In this document: piece by piece, positions 18,651-26,390 of the stretch | Position numbering within the stretch: the first letter of the stretch is position 1 | Layout: each line of letters starts with the position of its first letter | NCBI GenBank assembly: GCA_913057435.1 | Contig: CAJXNY010000017.1 | Coordinates: forward strand, 1-64,000 | Direction: 5' to 3' | DNA: 64,000 nucleotides | Source of the DNA: an uncultured Oceanospirillaceae bacterium | GTDB lineage: Bacteria; Pseudomonadota; Gammaproteobacteria; Pseudomonadales; Balneatricaceae | Translations under genes and position numbers: made by a program | Notes under the pieces: model-generated | Told to the model about the DNA's origin: nothing | The model's database searches: none | Seen by the model: only the letters and a program-made list of their open reading frames with translations

Positions 18651-19361
18651 TTAGATTGGCAACAGTGTCATCGAAGCCGCCCCATGGATTACCCGGTTCA
18701 GGGTGCGGCTTGAACCATCGGCGATGATTTGCGCCAGCAGGTCCTGATTGGCGATCATTTTTCCAAACAGTCGCTCAAAGCTGAAATTTTCGACCCCCTC
18801 TGCGTTAGCACCATTGCTGAGAATTAGCGTGGTGCCGTTGTTATCTTTACGGCTGCGCAGCAGCCAGGCCACGGTTTCCAGGTTACGGGCGCTGCGGTAC
18901 AGTTTCTGTTGATCGAGCTGGTCGGTCAGATAAAAGCTATGGCGGTGGTCGTAGCTGGCATTGATCATTCCGGTAACGCCCACCATCAGTGCAAATACCC
19001 GGTCGCCCTTAAAGGCGGGTTCAAATGCCAGCCCTGTCGCTTCGACGCTGTCCTTATTATTCAGCTCGGCATAGCGCACCCGAGGCAGAGGTAAGTGGTT
19101 GTCATCTTTGCGCACGGCGGGGAACAGTTGCGCTAGTCGCCCGGCAGTCGTAGCGCCGGGTTGTTTCTTCAATTCTCGTGGGTTGCGTTTGTAGAGTTTG
19201 AGCATCAGTTGCTGACTGAAGTCTTTTAAATGCTGGCGATGCAAGTCAGCCACCATATCAATATCGGATTTGGCCAGATTGCTGACTTTGAATGAGGAGG
19301 TCGATTGCGTGCTACAGGCGCTTATTAGCAGGCAGGTGATAAGCAGGGTGAACAGACGCAT
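18651..19361 (-). CDS. Predicted lipoprotein, 236 aa, unknown function
   Basis: The N-terminus is a lipoprotein signal peptide with lipobox ISAC (about 13-16), so the protein should be anchored in the inner or outer membrane facing the periplasm. The mature part is about 220 residues with no motif I can assign. It has a helical N-terminal half, a segment GLAFEPAFKGDRVFALMVGVTGMI, and a C-terminal half predicted to be mixed. Convergent with the DUF2959 gene, six bases apart. Confidence 0.8.
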   Translation of the reverse strand: MRLFTLLITCLLISACSTQSTSSFKVSNLAKSDIDMVADLHRQHLKDFSQQLMLKLYKRNPRELKKQPGATTAGRLAQLFPAVRKDDNHLPLPRVRYAELNNKDSVEATGLAFEPAFKGDRVFALMVGVTGMINASYDHRHSFYLTDQLDQQKLYRSARNLETVAWLLRSRKDNNGTTLILSNGANAEGVENFSFERLFGKMIANQDLLAQIIADGSSRTLNRVIHGAASMTLLPI

Positions 19362-19437
19362 GTCAGAAATTCCAGTCCATTAGAAAGGGCGCTTCGATGC
19401 TGCCTGATTTTCTCCAGGGTGGAAAGTTGAGAATAAT

Positions 19438-19465
19438 AAAAAAGCCAGCCGGATGGCCGGCTGGC
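19438..19465 (-). terminator. Intrinsic terminator of the Prx-Grx gene
   Basis: GCCAGCCGG (19444-19452) pairs with CCGGCTGGC (19457-19465) around four bases. On the minus strand six Ts follow (19443-19438). The stem is perfect and GC-rich. Confidence 0.88.
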
Positions 19466-19499
19466 AAGGCAAAGAAGCGTTAACAACAGATTGCTGGCG

Positions 19500-20228
19500 T
19501 TAGTTCAGAAAAACTGCCAGATCATCGGCGCTGCCAATGTGTTTGCCACCGATAAATACCTGTGGCCATGTGCCCCGGCCGGTTACCGCCCGCAGGCTGC
19601 GAGAGGTGATGCCATCGTTTTGCTCGATTACCTCAAAGGGCAGGCCTTTTTCATGCAGCAGCGCTTTGGCACGGGCGCAGTGTGGGCAGCCAGGTTTACT
19701 GAACAGAGTGACAAACTCAGGTTCTTTGGCGGCCGGGTTGAGGTAGCTCAACATGGTATCGGCATCGGACACTTCAAACGGGTCGCCTGGCAGGTCCGGC
19801 TCAATAAACATCTTTTCAATAACGCCGTTGCGCACCAGCATGGAGTAGCGCCAGCTGCGCTTGCCAAACCCCAGTTCAGCTTTATCGACCAGCAGGCCCA
19901 TCTTGTCACTGAATTCACCGTTACCGTCGGGAATAAAGCGCACGTTTTCAGCGTGTTGGTCGGCCTGCCAGCTCTGCATCACAAAGCAGTCGTTAACTGA
20001 CAGGCAGACGATGTCATCGACCCCATTTTCTTTCAGCACAGCGGCCAGCTCGTTGTAACGCGGCACGTGGGTGGAAGAGCAGGTCGGTGTAAAAGCACCT
20101 GGCAGCGCAAACAGGACGACAGTCTTATCGGCAAAAATGTCGTTGCTGCTGATATCCAGCCAGTCGTTATTAGCACGGGTGCGGAAGGTAACCTGAGGTA
20201 CGGGCTGGCCAGTCATATCGTTGAACAT
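19500..20228 (-). CDS. Peroxiredoxin-glutaredoxin hybrid peroxidase
   Basis: A 242-residue fusion. The N-terminal AhpC/Prx5 domain (about 1-160) has the peroxidatic Cys in PGAFTPTCSSTHVP. The C-terminal glutaredoxin domain (about 170-242) has the CPHC redox motif in KPGCPHCARAK. Such hybrids reduce hydroperoxides with glutathione, the Grx domain regenerating the Prx domain. The preferred start is the ATG at 20228, after AAGGA; an upstream ATG at 20273 adds 15 basic residues not seen in the family. A perfect hairpin terminator follows the gene. Confidence 0.93.
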   Translation of the reverse strand: MFNDMTGQPVPQVTFRTRANNDWLDISSNDIFADKTVVLFALPGAFTPTCSSTHVPRYNELAAVLKENGVDDIVCLSVNDCFVMQSWQADQHAENVRFIPDGNGEFSDKMGLLVDKAELGFGKRSWRYSMLVRNGVIEKMFIEPDLPGDPFEVSDADTMLSYLNPAAKEPEFVTLFSKPGCPHCARAKALLHEKGLPFEVIEQNDGITSRSLRAVTGRGTWPQVFIGGKHIGSADDLAVFLN

Positions 20229-20419
20229 AGTCCTTGATCTCCAGAATCTGTTGCGGCGGTTGATGGGTTCCATAGTAGACAGGAAGCTGGTTTATGGATA
20301 ATTAATTAACTATCTTGCTTCGATAGTTTTGATTAATAAAGGCAAAGAAGGGTGGTCGGATTGTTGAGCATTTCGGTGGTAAACTGGCGAAAATTAATCA
20401 CTGATAAACGAGATTCACG

Positions 20420-21067
20420 ATGAGTAACCGTCAGGATTACACAGCGCTGCGTCGGGAATATCTGGCAAATCCCCTGCAGCACAACATGCTGAATGAAGAC
20501 CCGGTCCAGCAGTTTGCTCACTGGCTGGAAAAGGCCACTGAAGTCTCCCCGGATGATGCAACCTCAATGACCCTGGCCACCGCCAGTGCTTCGGGTATGC
20601 CATCGGCGCGTATTGTTTTACTTAAGCACTTTGGTGAGGAAGGCTTTGCCTGGTACACCGATTACGAAAGCCAGAAAGGCCGTGAACTGGCAGAAAACCC
20701 ACAGGCTGAGCTGATGTTCTATTGGTACGGGCTGGAGCGTCAGGTACGCGTGCAGGGGCGAGTTGAAAAACTGAGCCCGGCGCAGGGTGAGCAATACTTC
20801 AATGAGCGGCCGTTTGGCAGCCGGCTCAGTGCAGCCGCTTCCCATCAAAGCCAGCCGGTGGATAGCCGCGAAGCGCTGGAACGCCAGGTGCAGGCACTGA
20901 CAGAGCAATATCCGGCAGAAGATCTGCCAAGGCCAGAACGCTGGGGTGGCTACCGGCTGATTCCGACAGCATTTGAGTTCTGGCAGGGCCGGGCTAACCG
21001 CCTGCATGACCGTTTCCGCTACAGCCTTGTTGATGGCAGCTGGCAGATTGAACGACTGCAGCCATGA
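20420..21067 (+). CDS. pdxH: Pyridoxine/pyridoxamine 5'-phosphate oxidase
   Basis: PdxH oxidises PNP or PMP to pyridoxal 5'-phosphate with FMN. The 215-residue length matches the family. Motifs visible include SARIVLLKHF (FMN phosphate contact), the TDYESQKGRELAENPQAELMFYW stretch (split here: TDYESQKGRELA, then LMFYW), RQVRVQGRVEKL, and the C-terminal PERWGGYRL...FWQGRANRLHDR substrate and cofactor region. The last four bases ATGA overlap the next gene, so it is co-translated with the esterase. Confidence 0.96.
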   Translation: MSNRQDYTALRREYLANPLQHNMLNEDPVQQFAHWLEKATEVSPDDATSMTLATASASGMPSARIVLLKHFGEEGFAWYTDYESQKGRELAENPQAELMFYWYGLERQVRVQGRVEKLSPAQGEQYFNERPFGSRLSAAASHQSQPVDSREALERQVQALTEQYPAEDLPRPERWGGYRLIPTAFEFWQGRANRLHDRFRYSLVDGSWQIERLQP

Positions 21068-21729
21068 AGCTGATTGAAAATGATCAGCAAGTGGTACTCG
21101 AACCTGCTGAGCCTGCCGATGCGGTGGTGATCTGGCTGCACGGACTGGGTGCAGATGGTCATGATTTTGTGCCCGTTGTCCCTCATCTGGGGTTACCCGA
21201 CGAGCTGGCGGTGCGATTTATCTTTCCGCAGGCGCCGGTACAGCCGGTGACGGTGAATAACGGTTACCCGATGCGGTCCTGGTATGACATCCTGGCGATG
21301 GGCGCCAGTCGGGAGATAAACGAGCAGACTCTGTTTGAATCGGTCGTTCGTATCAATCAGCTAATCAGCGATCAGATTGAGTCAGGGGTCAGCCCTGCGC
21401 GTATTTTACTGGTGGGCTTCTCCCAGGGCGGCGCAGTGGCCTATGAAACCGGCCTCAGCTATCCGCAGACGTTGGCAGGTGTGGCGGCGTTGTCGACGTA
21501 TCTGGCGATCGATCCGGCAGCCCATTTACAGCGCGAGCTGTCTTTTCCCGTCTGGATTGGCCATGGTACTGGGGATGATGTTGTTCCTCTGAGTCTGGGG
21601 GAGCAGGCTCGCCAGCGGCTGACTGAATTAGGTTTGAGCCCGCACTGGCAGACCTGGCCAATGGCCCATGAAGTGGTACTGGATGAGGTTCAGGCGCTGG
21701 GGCGCTGGATCAGTGAATGTTTTAACTGA
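21064..21729 (+). CDS. Carboxylesterase/acyl-protein thioesterase-like hydrolase
   Basis: A 221-residue small alpha/beta hydrolase of the phospholipase/carboxylesterase family. The nucleophile is in LVGFSQGGAV (Ser about 120), the Asp in HGTGDDVVP and the His in MAHEVV. WLHGLGADGHDF near the N-terminus makes the oxyanion site. The substrate is probably a short-chain ester or an acyl thioester, which cannot be refined from sequence. It overlaps pdxH by four bases. Confidence 0.92.
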   Translation: MKLIENDQQVVLEPAEPADAVVIWLHGLGADGHDFVPVVPHLGLPDELAVRFIFPQAPVQPVTVNNGYPMRSWYDILAMGASREINEQTLFESVVRINQLISDQIESGVSPARILLVGFSQGGAVAYETGLSYPQTLAGVAALSTYLAIDPAAHLQRELSFPVWIGHGTGDDVVPLSLGEQARQRLTELGLSPHWQTWPMAHEVVLDEVQALGRWISECFN

Positions 21730-21735
21730 GAGAGA

Positions 21736-22206
21736 ATGATGAAGATAACTGCAGATAAAGTGGCAACCTTCCACTACACGCTGTCGAATGTAAAAAATGA
21801 AGTGCTGGATAGCACCCATGAAGCAGAGCCGTTGCCTTACCTGCATGGTCATCGCAATATTATGCCGGGACTGGAGAAGGCGCTGGAAGGTAAAGAGAGC
21901 GGTGACCAGTTCCAGGTGACTCTGCACCCAGATGAAGGTTATGGTCGCCGTGATCCGGGGCTGGAGCAGATGATTGATCGCGCTGTCTTTGGTGATGCTG
22001 AGCTGGAAGTAGGTATGCATTATCAGGTGGAAGATGATGAAGGCAATTTGCAGCTGGTATTGATTACCGACCTCAATGATAAAGAGGTCGCGGTCGACGG
22101 TAATCACCCTTACGCCGGGCATACCCTGACATTTGATATTGACGTGGTACTTGTGCGGGACGCCACAGCAGATGAGTTGGCGCAAGGCCGGATCGAGCAG
22201 TCCTGA
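21736..22206 (+). CDS. FKBP-type peptidyl-prolyl isomerase, SlyD-like
   Basis: A 156-residue FKBP/SlyD-type prolyl isomerase. The opening KVATFHYTLSN, PLPYLHGHRNIMPGLEKALEG and the insert-in-flap segment (DEGYGRRDP) identify the SlyD group; the end LTFDIDVVLVRDA closes the FKBP barrel. It lacks a long His/Cys-rich nickel-binding tail, so a metal role is unlikely. The gene sits six bases after the esterase stop and probably ends the pdxH operon. Confidence 0.92.
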   Translation: MMKITADKVATFHYTLSNVKNEVLDSTHEAEPLPYLHGHRNIMPGLEKALEGKESGDQFQVTLHPDEGYGRRDPGLEQMIDRAVFGDAELEVGMHYQVEDDEGNLQLVLITDLNDKEVAVDGNHPYAGHTLTFDIDVVLVRDATADELAQGRIEQS

Positions 22207-22287
22207 GTTTTCGAGTGTGGATTTAAATTGAATTTGTATTCAATATTTAATCTAGAAGACAATTGGATTACGCGATAATCTGAAAAT

Positions 22288-22321
22288 AAAAGGTGTGAGC
22301 TGTGGCTTGCTCACACCTTTT
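22288..22321. terminator. Bidirectional terminator
   Basis: AAAAGGTGTGAGC (22288-22300) and GCTCACACCTTTT (22309-22321) form a perfect 13-bp stem with an eight-base loop. The A and T ends work in both directions. It lies between the FKBP gene and the convergent 85-aa gene, whose stop codon is inside the right arm. Confidence 0.9.
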
Positions 22322-22568
22322 CTTTCCATGTCATTTCGCCAATCTGAACATTCAGCCACTCAAAACCAATGCGTTTTGCGACAGCGGCTGCACCATCCAG
22401 ACTTTTGAATTCCCGCTCTTTGTTTGAGCGCTGAAGATTCAGCGTCATCACATCATTTTGCCGGGTAATAAATTTTAGTGTCCAGCCTCTCGCCATGGAA
22501 ACTGGTGCTGCCTGGCACGAGTCAAAAAATCCCGCGTTAAATAGCAGCTTTACTTCCTTTTCCTGCAT
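22311..22568 (-). CDS. Hypothetical protein, 85 aa
   Basis: I cannot name this protein. It is small and slightly basic with a compact alpha/beta look: MARGWTLKFITRQNDVMTLNLQRS reads as paired beta strands, and FKSLDGAAAVAKRIGFEW as a helix plus strand. Small proteins of this pattern occur in gammaproteobacterial genomes and plasmids without clear function. Its stop codon lies inside the bidirectional terminator. The translation start at 22568 follows a weak AGGAGGCGATG context with ATG close to AAGGAGGCG. Confidence 0.75.
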   Translation of the reverse strand: MQEKEVKLLFNAGFFDSCQAAPVSMARGWTLKFITRQNDVMTLNLQRSNKEREFKSLDGAAAVAKRIGFEWLNVQIGEMTWKEKV

Positions 22569-23010
22569 CGCCTCCTTCCCGCCCTGGCCCCGTTGTTCTA
22601 ATTTTGACCATCTTATAGCAACTATTGACGTATTACTATCTATGCGTGATTGGCCTTTATCAGTAACCGTATGATTTATATCGTTTTTTTAGGTTATTCT
22701 AAATAGAAAAGTATTTTTCTCACAAAATCTTCGCAACTCATTGTATCAAAACACTTTTTCATAGATATCCGCTTATTCTATTTTGCTATAAGCAATTGTT
22801 GGGATGCATTCCCTGGATGCTGGTCCCGATGCATCTCAGGTTATCAACAGGCGGTTTTTGAAGTGTCTACAGGCCGATAGTGATTGATCCTATAGGTAAC
22901 TTTAATAGCTGAAAGTAAGATTTTTTCTGAGTGAGTTTTTGGCGCAATCCAGGAACGCCTGCTAATACTTAGGGGCAACAAACATTGTCTTAAGCAAAAG
23001 GAGTTGACGC
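22569..23010. other. AT-rich leader/promoter region of the chemosensory operon
   Basis: No gene is seen in this 442-base interval. Its left half is AT-rich. TGCTATAAG (22784-22792) could be an extended -10 element, with a start near 22799. GGGATGCAT (22801-22809) then pairs with ATGCATCTC (22829-22837), so the predicted transcript would begin with a hairpin. A GGCCGATAG near 22871 recalls a FliA -10 but has no matching -35. Confidence 0.35.
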
Positions 23011-23301
23011 ATGGCAGGGAGCAACCCACTGGTGTTACCAGCAGAAATGTCGATTATTGAAGTTGAGTCTTTACAGGCTCGTTTTCAGGCGGCATTGGCA
23101 GAGCAGGATTCACTGATAATTTCTGCCAGTCATGTAGAGCGGATTGATACTGCAGCGATGCAGTTGCTTGCAGCGCTCTGTCTTACCTGTTGCCAGCAGC
23201 ACCGTCCGGTGGTGTGGCAAGACCCCTCAGATGTTTTTCTTATGTCAGCGCGCTTACTGGGTGTAAGCAGTGCTTTGGGCATCTCAATAGACGCTCAATA
23301 A
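23011..23301 (+). CDS. STAS-domain protein, MlaB-like
   Basis: A 96-residue single STAS domain at the head of the Che cluster. The signature helix start reads ERIDTAAMQLLAALC (about 43-57). In SpoIIAA-type antagonists the equivalent is DSSxLG and the second Ser is phosphorylated; here it is DTA, so that phospho-acceptor is Ala. The form resembles MlaB/chemotaxis-linked STAS proteins. It probably binds a partner in the cluster rather than working as a classical phospho-switch. AAAAGGAG precedes the ATG. A CheY gene follows 27 bases later. Confidence 0.85.
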   Translation: MAGSNPLVLPAEMSIIEVESLQARFQAALAEQDSLIISASHVERIDTAAMQLLAALCLTCCQQHRPVVWQDPSDVFLMSARLLGVSSALGISIDAQ

Positions 23302-23328
23302 ATCAATACGTTAGTAAGGGTGGATACT

Positions 23329-23691
23329 ATGGCTAGCATACTGGTTGTGGATGATTCTGCGTCTCTGCGCAATATGGTCACATTTACATTAAAACAGGCG
23401 GGCTTCGATATTGTGGAAGCAGGGGATGGGCAGGAAGCGCTGAATAAAGCGAAGGGAGGTCGGTTCGATCTGGTTCTGTCGGATGTAAATATGCCGGTGA
23501 TGGATGGAATCACCTTTTGTACTGAACTTCGCAAGTTACCGGCATTTAAATTTACGCCGGTGTTGATGCTGACCACGGAAAGCTCAGCTGATATGAAACA
23601 GAAAGGTAAAACGGCAGGAGCGACGGGGTGGCTGGTTAAGCCGTTTAACCCAGAGAAGCTGCTTTCAACCATTAAACGCGTGATCAGGTAA
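23329..23691 (+). CDS. cheY: CheY-like response regulator
   Basis: A 120-residue stand-alone receiver. Acidic pair D8-D9, phospho-acceptor D52 in LSDVNMP, switch T82/T83 in LTTES, and K104 in WLVKPF are all present, so it should accept phosphate from CheA. No output domain. The frame extends upstream to a GTG at 23320, but the ATG at 23329 fits the family and AAGGGTGG spacing. It precedes cheA by five bases. Confidence 0.94.
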   Translation: MASILVVDDSASLRNMVTFTLKQAGFDIVEAGDGQEALNKAKGGRFDLVLSDVNMPVMDGITFCTELRKLPAFKFTPVLMLTTESSADMKQKGKTAGATGWLVKPFNPEKLLSTIKRVIR

Positions 23692-23696
23692 TTACC

Positions 23697-25802
23697 ATGA
23701 GCGTTGACCTTTCCCAATTTATCCCGACATTCCTGGAAGAGAGCTTCGAAGGGCTGGAGTTGATGGAATCCAGCCTGCTTGATCTGGATGGCTGTGACGA
23801 AGAAACCATCAATGCCATTTTCCGTGCGGCGCACTCGATTAAAGGAGGCGCGGGTACGTTTGGTTTTAATGCTGTCTCTGAGTTTACCCACATCGCAGAA
23901 ACCCTGCTGGATGAAATGAGAAGTGGTCGACGCAGTGTAGAAAGCGATCTGGTTAACCTGTTACTGGAGGCGGTGGACTGTATTCGAAGTTTGCTGGAAG
24001 CCGCCCGTGATGGCGTGGATTGTGATGACCCTCAGATCGAGACAGTAGCCGAGCGCTTAAAAGCAGCGCTGGATGCCTCGGATGACAGCACTGAAGAAGT
24101 CCCGAGTGAGCCCCAGGCTGTCTCTGCAAATGCGGTAAATAGGGGCTGGACACTCCAGTTTATCCCGCAACCACAGATGCTGGAAACGGGTAACGAACCG
24201 TTACTGATGTTTCAGGCGCTGGCGGATCTTGGTGAGCTAACGGTGCTGGCGGTAGTAGATCAGTTACCTGAGCTACAGGAGCTGGTGCCACAAACGCTGT
24301 ATATACAGTGGCAGCTGGAGCTGATTGGTGACTGCACGGAAGCTCAGGTGAGGGAAGTCTTTGAGTGGGTTGAAGATGAGTGTGAGCTGATCCTTGAACC
24401 GCTGGACAACCCGGATGCTGCTCCACCGGCTGCAGATGTTGTTGCCGTTACTTCCGTTGCGCTAGTCGCTGATTCAGCACAGGCACAGGCTATTGAGCCT
24501 GTGGTAGCCGCAACACCCACCAAAGAGGCCGTGGTACCGAAACGAAAAGCGGCGGCTGAATCCAGTTCGATCCGGGTTGATATCGACAAAGTCGATGCGC
24601 TGATCAATCGGGTAGGTGAGCTGGTGATTACTCAGTCGATGCTAAGTCAGGTGGGCCATCAGGTTGCTGATATGGAACATCCCGCGACAGAAAGCCTCTA
24701 TGCGGGCCTGAGCCAGCTGGAGCGAAATACGCGCGATCTGCAGGAAGAGGTGATGCGGATTCGTATGATGCCAATCAGTTTTGTGTTTAACCGCTTCCCA
24801 CGCATGGTGCATGACATCAGTGGCAAACTGGGTAAACAGGTTGAGCTGAAGTTGTCCGGCGAGCAGACCGAACTGGATAAAACCGTGATGGAGAAGATCG
24901 GTGACCCCATGGTTCACCTGGTGCGCAACTCGCTGGACCATGGGCTGGAGACTCCGGCTGACCGGCGGGAAGCCGGTAAAGATGAGTGCGGTACTGTGCA
25001 GCTCAATGCCTATCATCAGGGCGGCTATATTGTTATTGAAATCAGCGATGACGGTCGTGGCTTGAATACCGAACGGATTCTGGAAAAGGCGATCGATAAA
25101 GGCCTTGTACCCGCAGATAACCTGTTGTCGGAGCGGGAAATTAATGAGCTGGTCTTTATGCCGGGTTTCTCCACCGCTGATGAGGTCAGTGATCTGTCTG
25201 GCCGAGGGGTGGGAATGGATGTGGTGCGCCGGAATATCGAATCACTGGGTGGTCATGTATCCGTTACATCTGAACCGGGTGTGGGGTCTACCTTCACGAT
25301 CAGTTTGCCACTGACACTGGCGATTCTTGATGGACAGCTAATCCGGGTCGGTGAGGAGGAAACCTGCGTAATCCCACTGGTCTCCATTGTTGAATCACAG
25401 CAGGTCAGTGCCAGCGCTATGAAACCGATGGCTGGACAGGAGAGTCTGTACCGTTTCCGCGATGAATATATCCCGCTGATACATCTGCAAAAACTGTTTC
25501 AACTCCCCGGCAAAGTGACCTCACTGGACAGTTGCCTGTTAGTGATTGTCGAGGGCGGAGGCACCAAAGTCGGTTTGCTGGTGGATGAGCTTCTGGGCCA
25601 GCAACAGGTGGTGATTAAAAGTCTGGAAAGTAACTACCGCCGGGTGCAGGGGTTGTCAGGCGCCACCATTCTGGGTGATGGCAGTGTGGCATTGATTATT
25701 GATATCGCTGGGGTGGTGAAGATGGGGCTGGATAACGATAGCCGCAAGGTGTTGACCCACCACAATCGCCAGCGTGAATTGCTTGAAGAGGTTCAGATAT
25801 GA
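23697..25802 (+). CDS. cheA: Chemotaxis histidine kinase CheA
   Basis: A 701-residue CheA. The P1 HPt domain has the phospho-acceptor H46 in RAAHSIKGGAGTFGF. A linker/P2-like region rich in Ala, Pro and Val covers about 130-290. Dimerisation P3 follows (RVDIDKVDALINRVGEL), then the ATPase P4 with N-box LVRNSLDHG (about 406-414), G1 SDDGRGL (about 449) and G2 GRGVGMDVV (about 502). P5 (CheW-like) is at about 540-690. All catalytic boxes are intact. The stop overlaps cheW by four bases (ATGA). Confidence 0.97.
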   Translation: MSVDLSQFIPTFLEESFEGLELMESSLLDLDGCDEETINAIFRAAHSIKGGAGTFGFNAVSEFTHIAETLLDEMRSGRRSVESDLVNLLLEAVDCIRSLLEAARDGVDCDDPQIETVAERLKAALDASDDSTEEVPSEPQAVSANAVNRGWTLQFIPQPQMLETGNEPLLMFQALADLGELTVLAVVDQLPELQELVPQTLYIQWQLELIGDCTEAQVREVFEWVEDECELILEPLDNPDAAPPAADVVAVTSVALVADSAQAQAIEPVVAATPTKEAVVPKRKAAAESSSIRVDIDKVDALINRVGELVITQSMLSQVGHQVADMEHPATESLYAGLSQLERNTRDLQEEVMRIRMMPISFVFNRFPRMVHDISGKLGKQVELKLSGEQTELDKTVMEKIGDPMVHLVRNSLDHGLETPADRREAGKDECGTVQLNAYHQGGYIVIEISDDGRGLNTERILEKAIDKGLVPADNLLSEREINELVFMPGFSTADEVSDLSGRGVGMDVVRRNIESLGGHVSVTSEPGVGSTFTISLPLTLAILDGQLIRVGEEETCVIPLVSIVESQQVSASAMKPMAGQESLYRFRDEYIPLIHLQKLFQLPGKVTSLDSCLLVIVEGGGTKVGLLVDELLGQQQVVIKSLESNYRRVQGLSGATILGDGSVALIIDIAGVVKMGLDNDSRKVLTHHNRQRELLEEVQI

Positions 25803-26335
25803 GCAATGTTGATGCACTCGATACCCCAGCAATGGCGTTGCCCAGTGTAGAAGAGGCCGCGCTACCACGCCGGCAGTACCTCACTTTTATGCTGGCGGGC
25901 GAAGAATATGCACTGGATATCCTCTGGGTTCAGGAAATTCGTGGCTGGTGCCGGGCGACACGGGTACCGAACAGTGCTGAGTTCATGTGCGGTGTGATCA
26001 ATCTACGGGGCGCAATTATCCCGATTATTGATTTGCGCTTACGTTTTGGCTTACCGCAGCAGGCGTACAGCTCGACGACAGTTGTTGTGGTGTTGAGAGT
26101 CTGTGCCGAGGGTAAAGAGCGGATTATGGGGGTGGTGGTGGACGCTATGGCTGAAACTTACAACATTCCTGATAACGCCATTCTTCCTTCACCACAGGTG
26201 GGCGGGGTGATGGATCCTGAATTCGTGCAGGGGCTGGTTACCGTTGAGGACAAAATGGTGGTGGTACTGGACGTGGACGCTCTGCTAAGTACCCCGGAAC
26301 TGGCACTGGATAGTGCCACAGAAAATGACAACTGA
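25799..26335 (+). CDS. cheW: Coupling protein CheW
   Basis: CheW links receptors to CheA in the signalling array. The 178-residue protein is a single CheW domain preceded by about 25 residues: YLTFMLAGEEYALDILWVQEIRGW starts the fold, GVINLRGAIIPIIDLRLRFG is the family hallmark, and VEDKMVVVLDVDALL closes it (cited in shorter parts here). Only one cheW is present in this cluster. It overlaps cheA by four bases. Confidence 0.96.
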   Translation: MSNVDALDTPAMALPSVEEAALPRRQYLTFMLAGEEYALDILWVQEIRGWCRATRVPNSAEFMCGVINLRGAIIPIIDLRLRFGLPQQAYSSTTVVVVLRVCAEGKERIMGVVVDAMAETYNIPDNAILPSPQVGGVMDPEFVQGLVTVEDKMVVVLDVDALLSTPELALDSATENDN

Positions 26336-26390
26336 TCCTGCTGATACCAGCACATATGCTGCCTGCTACCGGGCGTAAGGAGACGAACAG

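Noticed and set aside
20301-20328. CTAT/ATAG half sites before pdxH and the Prx-Grx gene as an OxyR box
   Set aside because: Spacing between half sites is nine, not seven bases, and outer half sites do not match. A 7-bp hairpin AACTATC/GATAGTT explains the symmetry.
22855-22878. GGCCGATAG near the Che operon as a FliA promoter
   Set aside because: The -10 has one mismatch and no TAAA element lies at the correct 11-base spacing; compare the exact match at 44818.
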